Below are positions 34,486 through 42,469 of a stretch of DNA of 64,000 nucleotides, piece by piece (positions within the stretch are counted from its first letter, which is position 1; each line of letters opens with the position of its first letter). This DNA comes from Lachnospiraceae bacterium (lineage in GTDB: Bacteria; Bacillota; Clostridia; Lachnospirales; Lachnospiraceae). The notes below the pieces were generated by a model. That model saw only the letters and a program-made list of their open reading frames with translations, was not told the origin of the DNA and did not search any database. Position numbers and translations under genes: made by a program. The stretch lies in the NCBI GenBank assembly GCA_022796475.1, contig JAAWIS010000004.1, forward strand, positions 21,253 to 85,252, given 5' to 3'.

Positions 34486-35871
34486 TCAAATGATCACACA
34501 ACCCAGAATCGGCTTGTCCAGTGCATCAATGGATTCTTTTTCCTTCTGGATCAGCCGGCACTTGGATACCTCTCTCTTCTCTACTAAAATTACTGCTTCA
34601 CATTCTGCCAGGCAGCGCAGAGTATCCGCATTCTGATTCATATCCGGGCAGACCATCAACTGAATCTCAGGAAGCTGCGGGGCAAGCTTATCTGCAAGCT
34701 CCTTTAACAAATTCTCTGAGATCGTTCCTGTAAACAGGAGCTTTTTAGTTTCCCCGGCATAGTTCTTAACATTGATTATAATCCGATCCAGTACATCCTC
34801 TTCCAGAGGACGCACAGACTTTCCTTCCAGCCGCTCCAGCCAATGGTCTATCCCGCACAATACGCCTTTTTTTACAGGCAAGGCAAACACACCTAATATC
34901 TTTATGTTAAACCGATCCTTTAACTCATCATCTGTATGCAGCTTTCCGCTTAATACATAAATCATACAGAAATAAAATGCCACCAGGAATACGCCGCCTA
35001 TGCCGCCGATAACAGCATACTTAATTCCCTGCATCGCTACTTTACGCTTGGAAATTTCCTCCGGAATTTCCGGTTCTTCCAACTCTTTTAATGCTTTTTC
35101 CCGTTCAAGCAAATCCTTCTCAAAACTAAAAACCCGATCAGTATTCTGCTTCTGCCTGTCAGCCAGTCCAGTATCCATAATGAAACTCAGGCTTCGATTC
35201 ACTACGCTTGCTGTATAGTTTCCTGCAATAGAAGAAAATTCTCCTTTGCGCTGTTCCAACTGAGCCAGAATCTCATCTAATATTAAATCTGCCGTTTCTT
35301 CATTCGAATAAACAACATCAATGGTGATTGTATTGCTGCTGTAATCACTTCCGACTCCAACCAATTCCTTCAAATACATGGCATCTGTGCCAGTCTTCTT
35401 TTCCAGCTTGCTCCAGTCAAGACGCTGAACCAAATTAGAAGCATACAGCTTTACCAGACTGTCAGTAGGATCCATATTCAGCCCTTCCGGATACTCCAGC
35501 CATTCGGCAGCATCCAGCTTAATTAAAATGTCTGCTGCCGCCCTTGGCTTCCTGTAAGGGTCAATCTGCATTAAAACAGATGCATCATTGTAATCCTGCT
35601 GGTTCTGCAGAGATTGCTTTGCCTTTTCAATATCCCACTGGCTGGAAGCAAGATTGCGTTCATAGGCAGTTACATCCATTTCATACTGCTCCCGCACTTC
35701 TTTAACTGTTTCCTCATCCTGCTGGGCACGCAGGCCGCTTACTACTTTATATCCGCCCAAAAGCAGCCCCATAATAACTGCTGCCAGCACAATCGGGCGC
35801 CACCGGTACAGTATGGTAAAAAGCAGTTCCTTTAAGTCGATTTCCTGTTCATACGTATTTTCGTAATTCAT
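34486..35871 (-). CDS. Wzz/YveK-type chain-length regulator with kinase-like C-terminal domain
   Basis: About 461 residues from the ATG at 35871 (GGAGACGG upstream). The Wzz layout is clear: a membrane helix near residues 25-45, a long helical extracytoplasmic part (EQYEMDVTAYERNLASSQ), and a second helix near 285-310 (GIGGVFLVAFYFCMIYVL). The last 150 residues fold like a CpsD/Wze tyrosine-kinase domain (KKLLFTGTISENLLKELADK, later AVILVEKREVSK and a closing LGCVII) but have no Walker A lysine-glycine loop and no tyrosine-rich tail. It is therefore probably a degenerate kinase or pseudokinase fused to Wzz. No separate Wze/CpsD kinase or phosphatase is in the window. Confidence 0.85.
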   Translation of the reverse strand: MNYENTYEQEIDLKELLFTILYRWRPIVLAAVIMGLLLGGYKVVSGLRAQQDEETVKEVREQYEMDVTAYERNLASSQWDIEKAKQSLQNQQDYNDASVLMQIDPYRKPRAAADILIKLDAAEWLEYPEGLNMDPTDSLVKLYASNLVQRLDWSKLEKKTGTDAMYLKELVGVGSDYSSNTITIDVVYSNEETADLILDEILAQLEQRKGEFSSIAGNYTASVVNRSLSFIMDTGLADRQKQNTDRVFSFEKDLLEREKALKELEEPEIPEEISKRKVAMQGIKYAVIGGIGGVFLVAFYFCMIYVLSGKLHTDDELKDRFNIKILGVFALPVKKGVLCGIDHWLERLEGKSVRPLEEDVLDRIIINVKNYAGETKKLLFTGTISENLLKELADKLAPQLPEIQLMVCPDMNQNADTLRCLAECEAVILVEKREVSKCRLIQKEKESIDALDKPILGCVII

Positions 35872-35941
35872 ACATCCGTCTCCATTTCTTTTTGATGTCC
35901 TCTCAGAATCAGCCACAAAAAAACTCCAAGAGTACATTTTG

Positions 35942-37360
35942 TTATCGGGAACCTTTTCCAGTCAATACAACAAACACCGTTAAAATCAAAATCTCAATAT
36001 CCTTTAAAATTGTCCAGTTGTCGATATACTGCATATCCAGCTTCACAACTTCATCAAAATCCTTAATATCACTCCGCCCGCTAATCTGCCACATTCCGGT
36101 CAGGCCTGGCGTCATGCTGAGTCTGCACTTATGCTTTGCCTCATACTGTTCAAACTCATCAACAGTAGGAGGCCTGGTTCCCACCAGGCTCATATCACCT
36201 TTTAATACATTCCAAAACTGAGGCAGTTCATCAATACTGGTTTTCCGTATAAACTTCCCTACCTTTGTAATCCGCGGGTCATCTTCCATCTTAAACATGA
36301 GTCCCTGAACTTCATTTTTCGCCATCAGTTCCTTCTTCCGCTCCTCTGCATCCTGATACATGGAACGGAATTTATAAAATGTAAACCGCCTGCCATTCTT
36401 CCCAATCCTGGTTTGACCAAAAAATACCGGGCCTGGCGATTCCATCTTAATGGCCGGAGCAATAAAAATAGTTGCAATTCCAAGCAAAATCATCCCAACC
36501 AGGCTGCCGACTACATCAAGCATACGCTTTGCCAAAATCTGCTTCGTGGAAAACAGGTTCCGCGCAAAGGTAACTACTGCATACTTTCCCACACGGTTTA
36601 AGGTCTTCTTACCATGGACTTCAATATCAAAAATGTCAATATTCATGTCCACAATGATTCCCATCTGTTCCAGCTCTTTAATCCAGGTTTCCACAGTCTT
36701 ATGATGCAGCCGCTCCGAATCCATAATAAATACTTCGTCAATATCATGATGGATTACATATTCCATAAAGTTCCTCGTATTTGCAACTACTGGAATCTCT
36801 TCCACTTTCTGCCCTACTGCGTCCACATCCATCAATGCAATGCCAACTAGATTCCGGTTCCACTCATTAAAGCGTACAATGTTCCAGATAATATCCTGAA
36901 TCTTTTCCCGAGTAGCCACAATTAAAAGCCGGCTGCTGTATTTGCTTTTCCGGAATACCTTCATCATATACTGCTTCAGCAGTAAATGGCCTGCATATGT
37001 AAGAACTGTATTTAATATAATAAAATAGCCAAATACCAGTCTGGACAGAAGCGTTGCCTGGTGCATCAGATACAGCAGGACAACCAGAGCAACGGATACG
37101 GTTATTTGCAGCTTAATTACCTGAACTAAATTTTTCAGATATCCCTGACGAAAAAAATGATGGCTGAACTCAAATATCATATTAGCCATCACCAAAATTA
37201 CTAACATTAGGGGAAGCAGCCATATCTGATCGCCCGGATGGGAAATGCCCATAAAAATACGATACCGCAACTGAAATGCCAATACCAGGCTAATTACCAG
37301 ACAGGCGGCATCTACCAGCGTAATCATTCCTTTTTCAATGGTTTTTCTCTTTTGATACAT
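35942..37360 (-). CDS. Second initiating sugar-phosphate transferase (polyprenyl glycosylphosphotransferase)
   Basis: A 472-residue integral membrane enzyme with five N-terminal helices, a Rossmann-like central domain (SRLLIVATREKIQDI) and the catalytic C-terminal domain (TFYKFRSMYQDAEERK, RKTSIDELPQFWNVLKGDMS, VGTRPPT, GLTGMWQISGRSDI). The RPPT and MWQISGRS forms match the galactose or glucose-phosphate transferases of exopolysaccharide loci and differ from the WcaJ-type copy at 19261-20679. It begins with GAGAGGGAGAT before the ATG. It is the first gene of the divergent minus-strand pair with the chain-length regulator. Confidence 0.93.
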   Translation of the reverse strand: MYQKRKTIEKGMITLVDAACLVISLVLAFQLRYRIFMGISHPGDQIWLLPLMLVILVMANMIFEFSHHFFRQGYLKNLVQVIKLQITVSVALVVLLYLMHQATLLSRLVFGYFIILNTVLTYAGHLLLKQYMMKVFRKSKYSSRLLIVATREKIQDIIWNIVRFNEWNRNLVGIALMDVDAVGQKVEEIPVVANTRNFMEYVIHHDIDEVFIMDSERLHHKTVETWIKELEQMGIIVDMNIDIFDIEVHGKKTLNRVGKYAVVTFARNLFSTKQILAKRMLDVVGSLVGMILLGIATIFIAPAIKMESPGPVFFGQTRIGKNGRRFTFYKFRSMYQDAEERKKELMAKNEVQGLMFKMEDDPRITKVGKFIRKTSIDELPQFWNVLKGDMSLVGTRPPTVDEFEQYEAKHKCRLSMTPGLTGMWQISGRSDIKDFDEVVKLDMQYIDNWTILKDIEILILTVFVVLTGKGSR

Positions 37361-37687
37361 ATCTCCCTCTCAATAATACAGTCTTGGTTCATTATAACAT
37401 ATCTGTATTTTTTTTCATTAAGATTTTTTTAATTTTTTCGAAATCATTCCCCTAAACAATTCTTCATTTTATGTTATAACGAATAAAATGTCTTTTCTTA
37501 CAACTATGTTACAAGATTTTGTCCCAAGAATCAATTGTAAAGAGCAGGGAATTTTTTTACAGGAATTGGATAGGCCGGCGTGTAAACCGTCATTGATTTC
37601 AGTACATTTTTATAGCGACTGTCTGTCCTATATGAGATAATAAAAAAGTATCAGTCTGTTAAGCAAACTGCAAAGGAGGACGCTTAT
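37361..37687. promoter_or_regulatory. Divergent promoter region of the second transferase and the recombinase
   Basis: The 327-base gap is A+T-rich. On the minus strand TATAAT at 37391-37396 is a good -10 about 31 bases before the transferase start; the -35 is poor. On the plus strand CTATATGAGATAATAAA near 37630-37645 is a possible -10 region, and CAAAGGAGGACG is the recombinase ribosome site. No perfect inverted repeat of recombinase-site length was found here. Confidence 0.45.
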
Positions 37688-38629
37688 ATGAAATGTGAAC
37701 TGCAACAGTTAAACAGCTATGCAGCAGAATTTACTGCTTTGCTGAAAGTCGAGAGAAACTTATCTGCAAATACCTTAAAAGCATATTCCAGTGATATAAA
37801 TTGTTTTTTTGCCTGGATTCATCTGCGAAACATTCAAGTGCTGGATGATAAAGCTATATTTGCATATTTTAATTATCTCCAGGATGAATTAGAACTGCAT
37901 CCGCGATCAATTCGCCGCAAATATGTAACACTGAAGCAGTTTTTTTCATTTTTGGCAGATAATTATGGAATCCATGAAAAATTTTTTCGATTCGGATCCA
38001 GAAAGTTTCAAATCCCCAAAAATCTGCCGAAAACTTTATCAAACGAAGAAATTTCCCGGCTGATTTCATCCGCATCAAAAGAACTTAAGGAATGTCATAC
38101 CGAGTACCATAAAGCCTTGGTAATCCGAAATATATGCATTATAGAATGCCTATATTGTTTAGGACTTCGGATCGGGGAAGCTTCGGGTCTGAATGTTGCT
38201 GATTATAATAAAGATGACAACTCGGTCTTAATACGAGGGAAAGGAAATAAAGAACGGATCCTGTTTATTTCTTCCCCTGTGGTCTGCCAAAAATTAAATG
38301 AATGGCTGCGGATCCGCGATCAATGGAATCCATCAGAACCTGCCATGTTTATAACAAAAAAAGGAAATCGGATGAGTATCTATACCATTGAAAATGTATT
38401 TTCCAAATATCAAAAACTAGCTAAAATCAATGCCACCGCCACTGCCCATTCACTGCGCCACAGTTTTGCCACACAGCTTCTGAATAATGGGGCCGGGATC
38501 CGGGATGTACAGGAACTGCTTGGACACAGCAGCATTGTAACAACTCAAATTTACACAGAAGTATCTTTAAACCGCAAACGTGAAGTGCTGCTGAAATTTA
38601 ATGGCAGGAATTTTTTAACAGTCGAATAG
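37688..38629 (+). CDS. Orphan XerC/D-like tyrosine recombinase
   Basis: A 313-residue phage-integrase-family enzyme. The N-terminal SAM-like DNA-binding domain covers about 1-100. The catalytic domain has R161 (LGLRIGEA), K185 (GKGNKER), H254 and R257 (HSLRHSFAT), H280 (LLGHSS) and the nucleophile Y289 (TTQIYTEVS), so it is complete. It is not next to phage or transposon genes. Single tyrosine recombinases inside surface-polysaccharide loci often invert a promoter or help shuffle capsule modules. It stands at the join between the older-looking glycan genes and the A+T-rich plus-strand capsule block. The start has AAAGGAGGACG upstream. Housekeeping Xer function is less likely because of its location. 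Confidence 0.88.
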   Translation: MKCELQQLNSYAAEFTALLKVERNLSANTLKAYSSDINCFFAWIHLRNIQVLDDKAIFAYFNYLQDELELHPRSIRRKYVTLKQFFSFLADNYGIHEKFFRFGSRKFQIPKNLPKTLSNEEISRLISSASKELKECHTEYHKALVIRNICIIECLYCLGLRIGEASGLNVADYNKDDNSVLIRGKGNKERILFISSPVVCQKLNEWLRIRDQWNPSEPAMFITKKGNRMSIYTIENVFSKYQKLAKINATATAHSLRHSFATQLLNNGAGIRDVQELLGHSSIVTTQIYTEVSLNRKREVLLKFNGRNFLTVE

Positions 38630-38705
38630 CCTCTATTTTTCAGACCATTTTTCTGACGCTCCATTTCGAAACACTTTACTTTATGTTTGGTATCTATAAG
38701 AGCAA

Positions 38706-38727
38706 AGAGTCCGGCAAGCCGGACTCT
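38706..38727. terminator. Hairpin terminator after the recombinase gene
   Basis: A perfect 10-bp stem AGAGTCCGGC / GCCGGACTCT with a two-base loop. The plus strand lacks a T-run; the minus strand continues TTTGCTCTTATAG. It could end the minus-strand transcript of the small gene at 38921, or both. Confidence 0.5.
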
Positions 38728-38920
38728 CGCGCCATGTTAAGGCTGGGTATCGTGTGATGCCTGCTGCCTATACGGCAAAATTCCGCGAACTATTTTTCTG
38801 AGAGCGCTGCTCTGCAAGCGAAGTCGCAACGGTTTGCTGCGTCGAAGCTTGGTGTGTAGGGCTGCCGGTAAAATATTCCGCCGAGTTTTGCCAATTAAAA
38901 TGCGGTCAGGATACTGGCAA
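38728..38920. other. Structured G+C-richer non-coding stretch
   Basis: About 190 bases with base composition unlike the flanks. It holds AGAGCGCTGCTCT and an imperfect inverted repeat GGCAAAATTCCGCG (near 38774) / CGCCGAGTTTTGCC (near 38881), 14 bases with two mismatches, about 90 bases apart. No open frame is convincing. It may be an interspersed repeat or the remnant of an inserted element. Confidence 0.35.
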
Positions 38921-39223
38921 CTACATAGGCTTTAAATTCTTATTAAGTCTATCTGCCATCCAGGCGATCCGTTTTTCCCGTCCGGCATCTGTCTTTGCAT
39001 CAAAATAGGCTCTTGTATAAGTTTTCTTCACCGACATAGACATTGCCTGAAAATTTGTAAAAGCAGGCTCATATCCCTCTCTTAACCTTACGTCAAAGCC
39101 ATCCAGCCTCCAGCCTTTTAGAACCTTCCCTAAATCAAGATTAAGCCTTTGTTCTTTGAAAATTCCGTTTCTCTTCAACGTATCACACATCTTAATTCTA
39201 TCACACAGCCTATTACTACGCAA
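38921..39223 (-). CDS. Hypothetical protein, possible C-terminal remnant
   Basis: A 100-codon frame that starts with TTG; an inner ATG twelve codons in (MCDTLKRNG) is a better start if it is a real gene. The end KKTYTRAYFDAKTDAGREKRIAWMADRL loosely resembles the C-terminal helix region of YdeI/OmpD-associated proteins, which are near 190 residues long, so this may be a truncated copy. No strong ribosome site is present. The function is unknown. Confidence 0.35.
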   Translation of the reverse strand: MRSNRLCDRIKMCDTLKRNGIFKEQRLNLDLGKVLKGWRLDGFDVRLREGYEPAFTNFQAMSMSVKKTYTRAYFDAKTDAGREKRIAWMADRLNKNLKPM

Positions 39224-39290
39224 AAGCGGCTTTCAGCAAACCTCCGATCTATACGAATACGCGAATAAACCCCATGCTGCCTTGATTATA

Positions 39291-39725
39291 TCAGCCATTG
39301 CCGGCAGCTTCTGCCAGCTCTTCCTCTGGCAGCATTGAGGTGCAGTGGGCACACCGGATTGCCTCCAAAGGAATGTCACTTTTGCAAAATGGGCAAATCT
39401 TCGTGGCAGGCGCCTTAGGTAACTCCTCTTCTTTCTTTTTTCCTATGCCAGCCGCTTTATTAACCACTTTCATCAGGCAGAACAATATAAACGCCATAAT
39501 AATAAAATTGACAACGGATGAGATAAATGCTGAAGCAAAGCCAGCTACATCCTGCAGCGTGTAGGCAGCGTGGCCAGTGCAAAGATTTAAGATTGGATTG
39601 ATGAAATTATCAGTCAATGCAGTAACAATTCCTGAAAATGCACCTCCAATAATAACACCGACAGCCATGTCCATCACATTCCCGCGAAGGGCAAAGGCTT
39701 TAAATTCTTCTATGAATTTTTTCAT
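39291..39725 (-). CDS. mscL: Large-conductance mechanosensitive channel with C-terminal zinc ribbon
   Basis: A 144-residue MscL: N-terminal amphipathic helix and first membrane helix (FKAFALRGNVMDMAVGVIIGGAF, with the pore constriction region), a loop, a second helix (AFISSVVNFIIMAFILFCLMK), then a cytoplasmic tail. The tail ends in a zinc ribbon CPFCKSDIPLEAIRCAHC, an addition seen in some Firmicutes and absent from the E. coli protein. It opens under membrane tension during osmotic downshock. The start has GGGAGGTACTT upstream. It is the last conserved gene before the A+T-rich block. Confidence 0.95.
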   Translation of the reverse strand: MKKFIEEFKAFALRGNVMDMAVGVIIGGAFSGIVTALTDNFINPILNLCTGHAAYTLQDVAGFASAFISSVVNFIIMAFILFCLMKVVNKAAGIGKKKEEELPKAPATKICPFCKSDIPLEAIRCAHCTSMLPEEELAEAAGNG

Positions 39726-40091
39726 AAGTACCTCCCAAACTCTTCTTTACTTTAATTACGCTTCCCAGTCTAGCATAAGTGTTTTGGATTTTCAATCTAT
39801 TATTACTTATGGTTTAACAGGAAACTCTTCTGACCAATTAATGAGTAATTGGTTATTTTTTTGATTATTCGAGAAATTGTGTGCGTTTGTGTGAATTTTA
39901 AAGAGAATTAAATATGATGAATAATAACAATTATTTGTAGTTAATTGCGAAAATAAGAGAAAGAAAATTATATTTAAAGACCGTATGATATTATACCCTG
40001 TTTATTGATTTTGCGAGTAAAATTTAATAGATTTAATAGGCTGTTTAGAAAGGTAATAAAATAAAGTTCTATTTAATGTTAAGGGGAAAAT
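39726..40091. promoter_or_regulatory. A+T-rich leader of the plus-strand capsule operon
   Basis: A 366-base gap. ACCAATTA (39833-39840) pairs with TAATTGGT (39846-39853) and is followed by a T-rich run at 39856-39862, an intrinsic terminator on the plus strand and so possibly an attenuator. Further down, TTGCGA near 39945 with TATATT 18 bases later is a plausible promoter, and AAGGGGAAAAT is the ribosome site of the first gene. The region is much richer in A+T than everything to its left. Confidence 0.45.
39833..39862 (+). terminator. Intrinsic terminator or attenuator upstream of the capsule operon
   Basis: An 8-bp stem (39833-39840 with 39846-39853) with a five-base loop is followed after two bases by seven T. 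No plus-strand gene ends just before it, so if a promoter lies upstream this is an attenuator in the capsule leader. Confidence 0.55.
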
Positions 40092-41156
40092 ATGAAAAAA
40101 ATACTAATGGTATGTGAAGCATTTGGTGGAGGGGTTTTTACATATGTTTCTCAACTATGTAATGATATGATTGATACATTTGATATTTATCTTGCATATT
40201 CGGTTAGACCTCAGACCCCCCAAAATTATAAAGATTTTCTTGATCCAAGGATTCATTTAGTAGAAGTTAAACATTTTGGGAAAAAAAGTCTTACAAATAT
40301 ATATAATGATTTTAAAATTATTAAAGAATTGCGTGAAATCAAGCGCACTGTTAATCCTGATATTATTCATCTTCATTCTTCTATCGCTGGTGGGATTGGA
40401 CGATTAGCATTTAGTGGAAAACGAAATACAATTATTTATACCCCGCACGGCTATGCTCATATCTTAATGGGAGGCGGGAAAAAAAGTAGTCTGTATAAAA
40501 TAATGGAAAAAGTACTTGGCAAAAAAAAAGCCATAACTTTAACCTGTTGTGAAAGTGAAAATGATGTTGCAAAAACAATGTGTAAAACAACTGCTTATAT
40601 TGAAACGGGAGTAAATTTATACGAACTTTCAAATTCATTAAAGGGTATTACTACAATAAAAAACGAAAAATTTACAGTATTCACATTGGGACGTATATGT
40701 CTGCAAAAACAGCCATCCCTGTTTAATAAAATTGCAGAATTAGTTCCAGAAGCTAATTTTATATGGATTGGAAATGGGGAACTTGAATGTGAACTTACTG
40801 CTCCAAATATAAAAATAACTGGTTGGAAGCCTAGAAATGAAGCTCTTGCTATAGCTAAAGGAGCAGATGCATTTATTTTATGTTCTTTTGGGGAAGCAAT
40901 TGCTATGAGCTTAATCGAAAATATGTATATGAAAAAGCTGGTATTAGTTAGTAACACAATGGGAAATAAAAGTGTAATCCATAATGGTATTAATGGTTAT
41001 GTCTGTAACAAAGCGGAAGATTATGCAAAGCAAATCAAAAATGCCATGGTTCATTTCCCTAATGAATTACCAGTGAGGGCATACAATGATGTTATAGAAA
41101 CTTATAATACTAATATCATGAAACAAAAGTATATAAAGTTTTATAGTAGCTTGTGA
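40092..41156 (+). CDS. Glycosyltransferase family 4
   Basis: A 354-residue GT-B enzyme. The N-terminal domain has MKKILMVCEAFGGGVFTYV and HLHSSIAGG; the C-terminal nucleotide-sugar domain has FTLGRICLQKQPSL, FIWIGNGELE and the retaining signature FGEAIAMSLIENMYMKKLVLVS. It adds a hexose-type sugar to the growing chain in the cytoplasm; the donor is unknown. It is the first gene of the plus-strand capsule operon and its composition is A+T-rich like the genes that follow. Confidence 0.88.
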   Translation: MKKILMVCEAFGGGVFTYVSQLCNDMIDTFDIYLAYSVRPQTPQNYKDFLDPRIHLVEVKHFGKKSLTNIYNDFKIIKELREIKRTVNPDIIHLHSSIAGGIGRLAFSGKRNTIIYTPHGYAHILMGGGKKSSLYKIMEKVLGKKKAITLTCCESENDVAKTMCKTTAYIETGVNLYELSNSLKGITTIKNEKFTVFTLGRICLQKQPSLFNKIAELVPEANFIWIGNGELECELTAPNIKITGWKPRNEALAIAKGADAFILCSFGEAIAMSLIENMYMKKLVLVSNTMGNKSVIHNGINGYVCNKAEDYAKQIKNAMVHFPNELPVRAYNDVIETYNTNIMKQKYIKFYSSL

Positions 41157-41235
41157 ATTAATAATATTGATTTATTTAAAATGTTTTATTTATATAAAAG
41201 TTATATCTAAAAATAAAACGTACTAGGTATTACAC

Positions 41236-42426
41236 ATGAATATTCAAAAACAAATAAACCGCATTTGTATTGCATTCGATGCTTTTATGAGAAGTAAAAA
41301 TAAAAATTATCCTAATGGAAAAATCGCCTCAAAAACGATCCTTATTGTTTTTCAGCAAATATTCGGCGATGCAATTGTAATCGAAAACTCTTTGGTTGAA
41401 TACACTAAGCTTTTCCCTAAAGCTCAAGGATATAAAATTATTTTTTTAGCAAATCCTTCTGTAATAGATTTCATGAAAGCAACAATTTTTATTCCTCCCG
41501 ATATATTAATGGAAGCAGTAGACTTTAAAAAATTTTTGGACGATTTTATATATTATAAACAAATAGTCAAGAAATATTTAAATGTTTCAAATATATTAAT
41601 TGTTCCCGGAACTAGCTTATCCGCTGAAATTTTTTCATCTGCTAATAATGCCAGAAGAAAAATCGGGCTTATCCGCAGTATTGATGTAAATAAGCCTTTC
41701 GTTATGGCTATCTTTTCACGAATTGCATACACAGAAATCGTTCGGCCCCAAAAAGAAGATATGATGCTTCAAAGACATCGACTACTTATTCATTATTTAG
41801 GAAATAAAAAATATAAGGCAAAATTACCAAAACTTCTTGTTAAAGAATCTGTTATTCCAGAATCCCATTATTGTGTATTGTGCCCCGGAGCATCAAAAAT
41901 GGAAAAATGCTGGCCTACAGGACGATATGCAGCAATTATTGATTTTATAGTAGATAAATATGACATGGATGTTCACCTATGTGGAGGCAGTGATGAACTT
42001 AAATTCGAGAAAATAATTTTTTCATTAGTAACACATCCAAAAAGAGTTATAAGTCATATTGGAAAAACCACATTTTCTGAGTGGTCTGCTATTGTACAGC
42101 ATGCCGATTTGGTTTTAGGTAATGATAGTGCAACCATGCATTTAGCTGTTGCAAGTAGAAGAAATGCTATTTGCATTGCAGGTGTATATGATAAATATCA
42201 ATTTTTTCCATACAAAGTAGATACTTTAGAAAAAAATGATAAATTGCCAATCACAATTATAAAAGAAATGCCTTGTCAATGGTGCAGAACTATTGGATAT
42301 TATGCCGGATTTGGTAATACAGAATGTAAAAATAGAATTCACGCAAATAAATGCGCTGCATGTATTGATGCTATTACAGTAAACGATGTAAAAGAAAAAA
42401 TTCGGCAGCTAATGAATATAGGATAA
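41236..42426 (+). CDS. Glycosyltransferase family 9 (heptosyltransferase-like)
   Basis: A 396-residue GT9 enzyme related to ADP-heptose:LPS heptosyltransferases. It shows CVLCPGASKMEKCWPTGRYA, the phosphate/ribose-binding region, and the C-terminal ADLVLGNDSATMHLAVASRR typical of WaaC/WaaF-type enzymes. Four C-terminal cysteines (CQWC ... CAAC) are a feature of several GT9 subgroups. With hldE and hldD immediately downstream, the donor is probably ADP-L-glycero-D-manno-heptose. The enzyme would transfer the heptose to a surface glycan, since this organism's other traits are Gram-positive and no lipid A genes are seen. The ribosome site before the ATG is weak. Confidence 0.85.
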   Translation: MNIQKQINRICIAFDAFMRSKNKNYPNGKIASKTILIVFQQIFGDAIVIENSLVEYTKLFPKAQGYKIIFLANPSVIDFMKATIFIPPDILMEAVDFKKFLDDFIYYKQIVKKYLNVSNILIVPGTSLSAEIFSSANNARRKIGLIRSIDVNKPFVMAIFSRIAYTEIVRPQKEDMMLQRHRLLIHYLGNKKYKAKLPKLLVKESVIPESHYCVLCPGASKMEKCWPTGRYAAIIDFIVDKYDMDVHLCGGSDELKFEKIIFSLVTHPKRVISHIGKTTFSEWSAIVQHADLVLGNDSATMHLAVASRRNAICIAGVYDKYQFFPYKVDTLEKNDKLPITIIKEMPCQWCRTIGYYAGFGNTECKNRIHANKCAACIDAITVNDVKEKIRQLMNIG

Positions 42427-42469
42427 GCGAAACCAAATTAAAAAATAAGGGAAAGGCAAAAACCAACAG

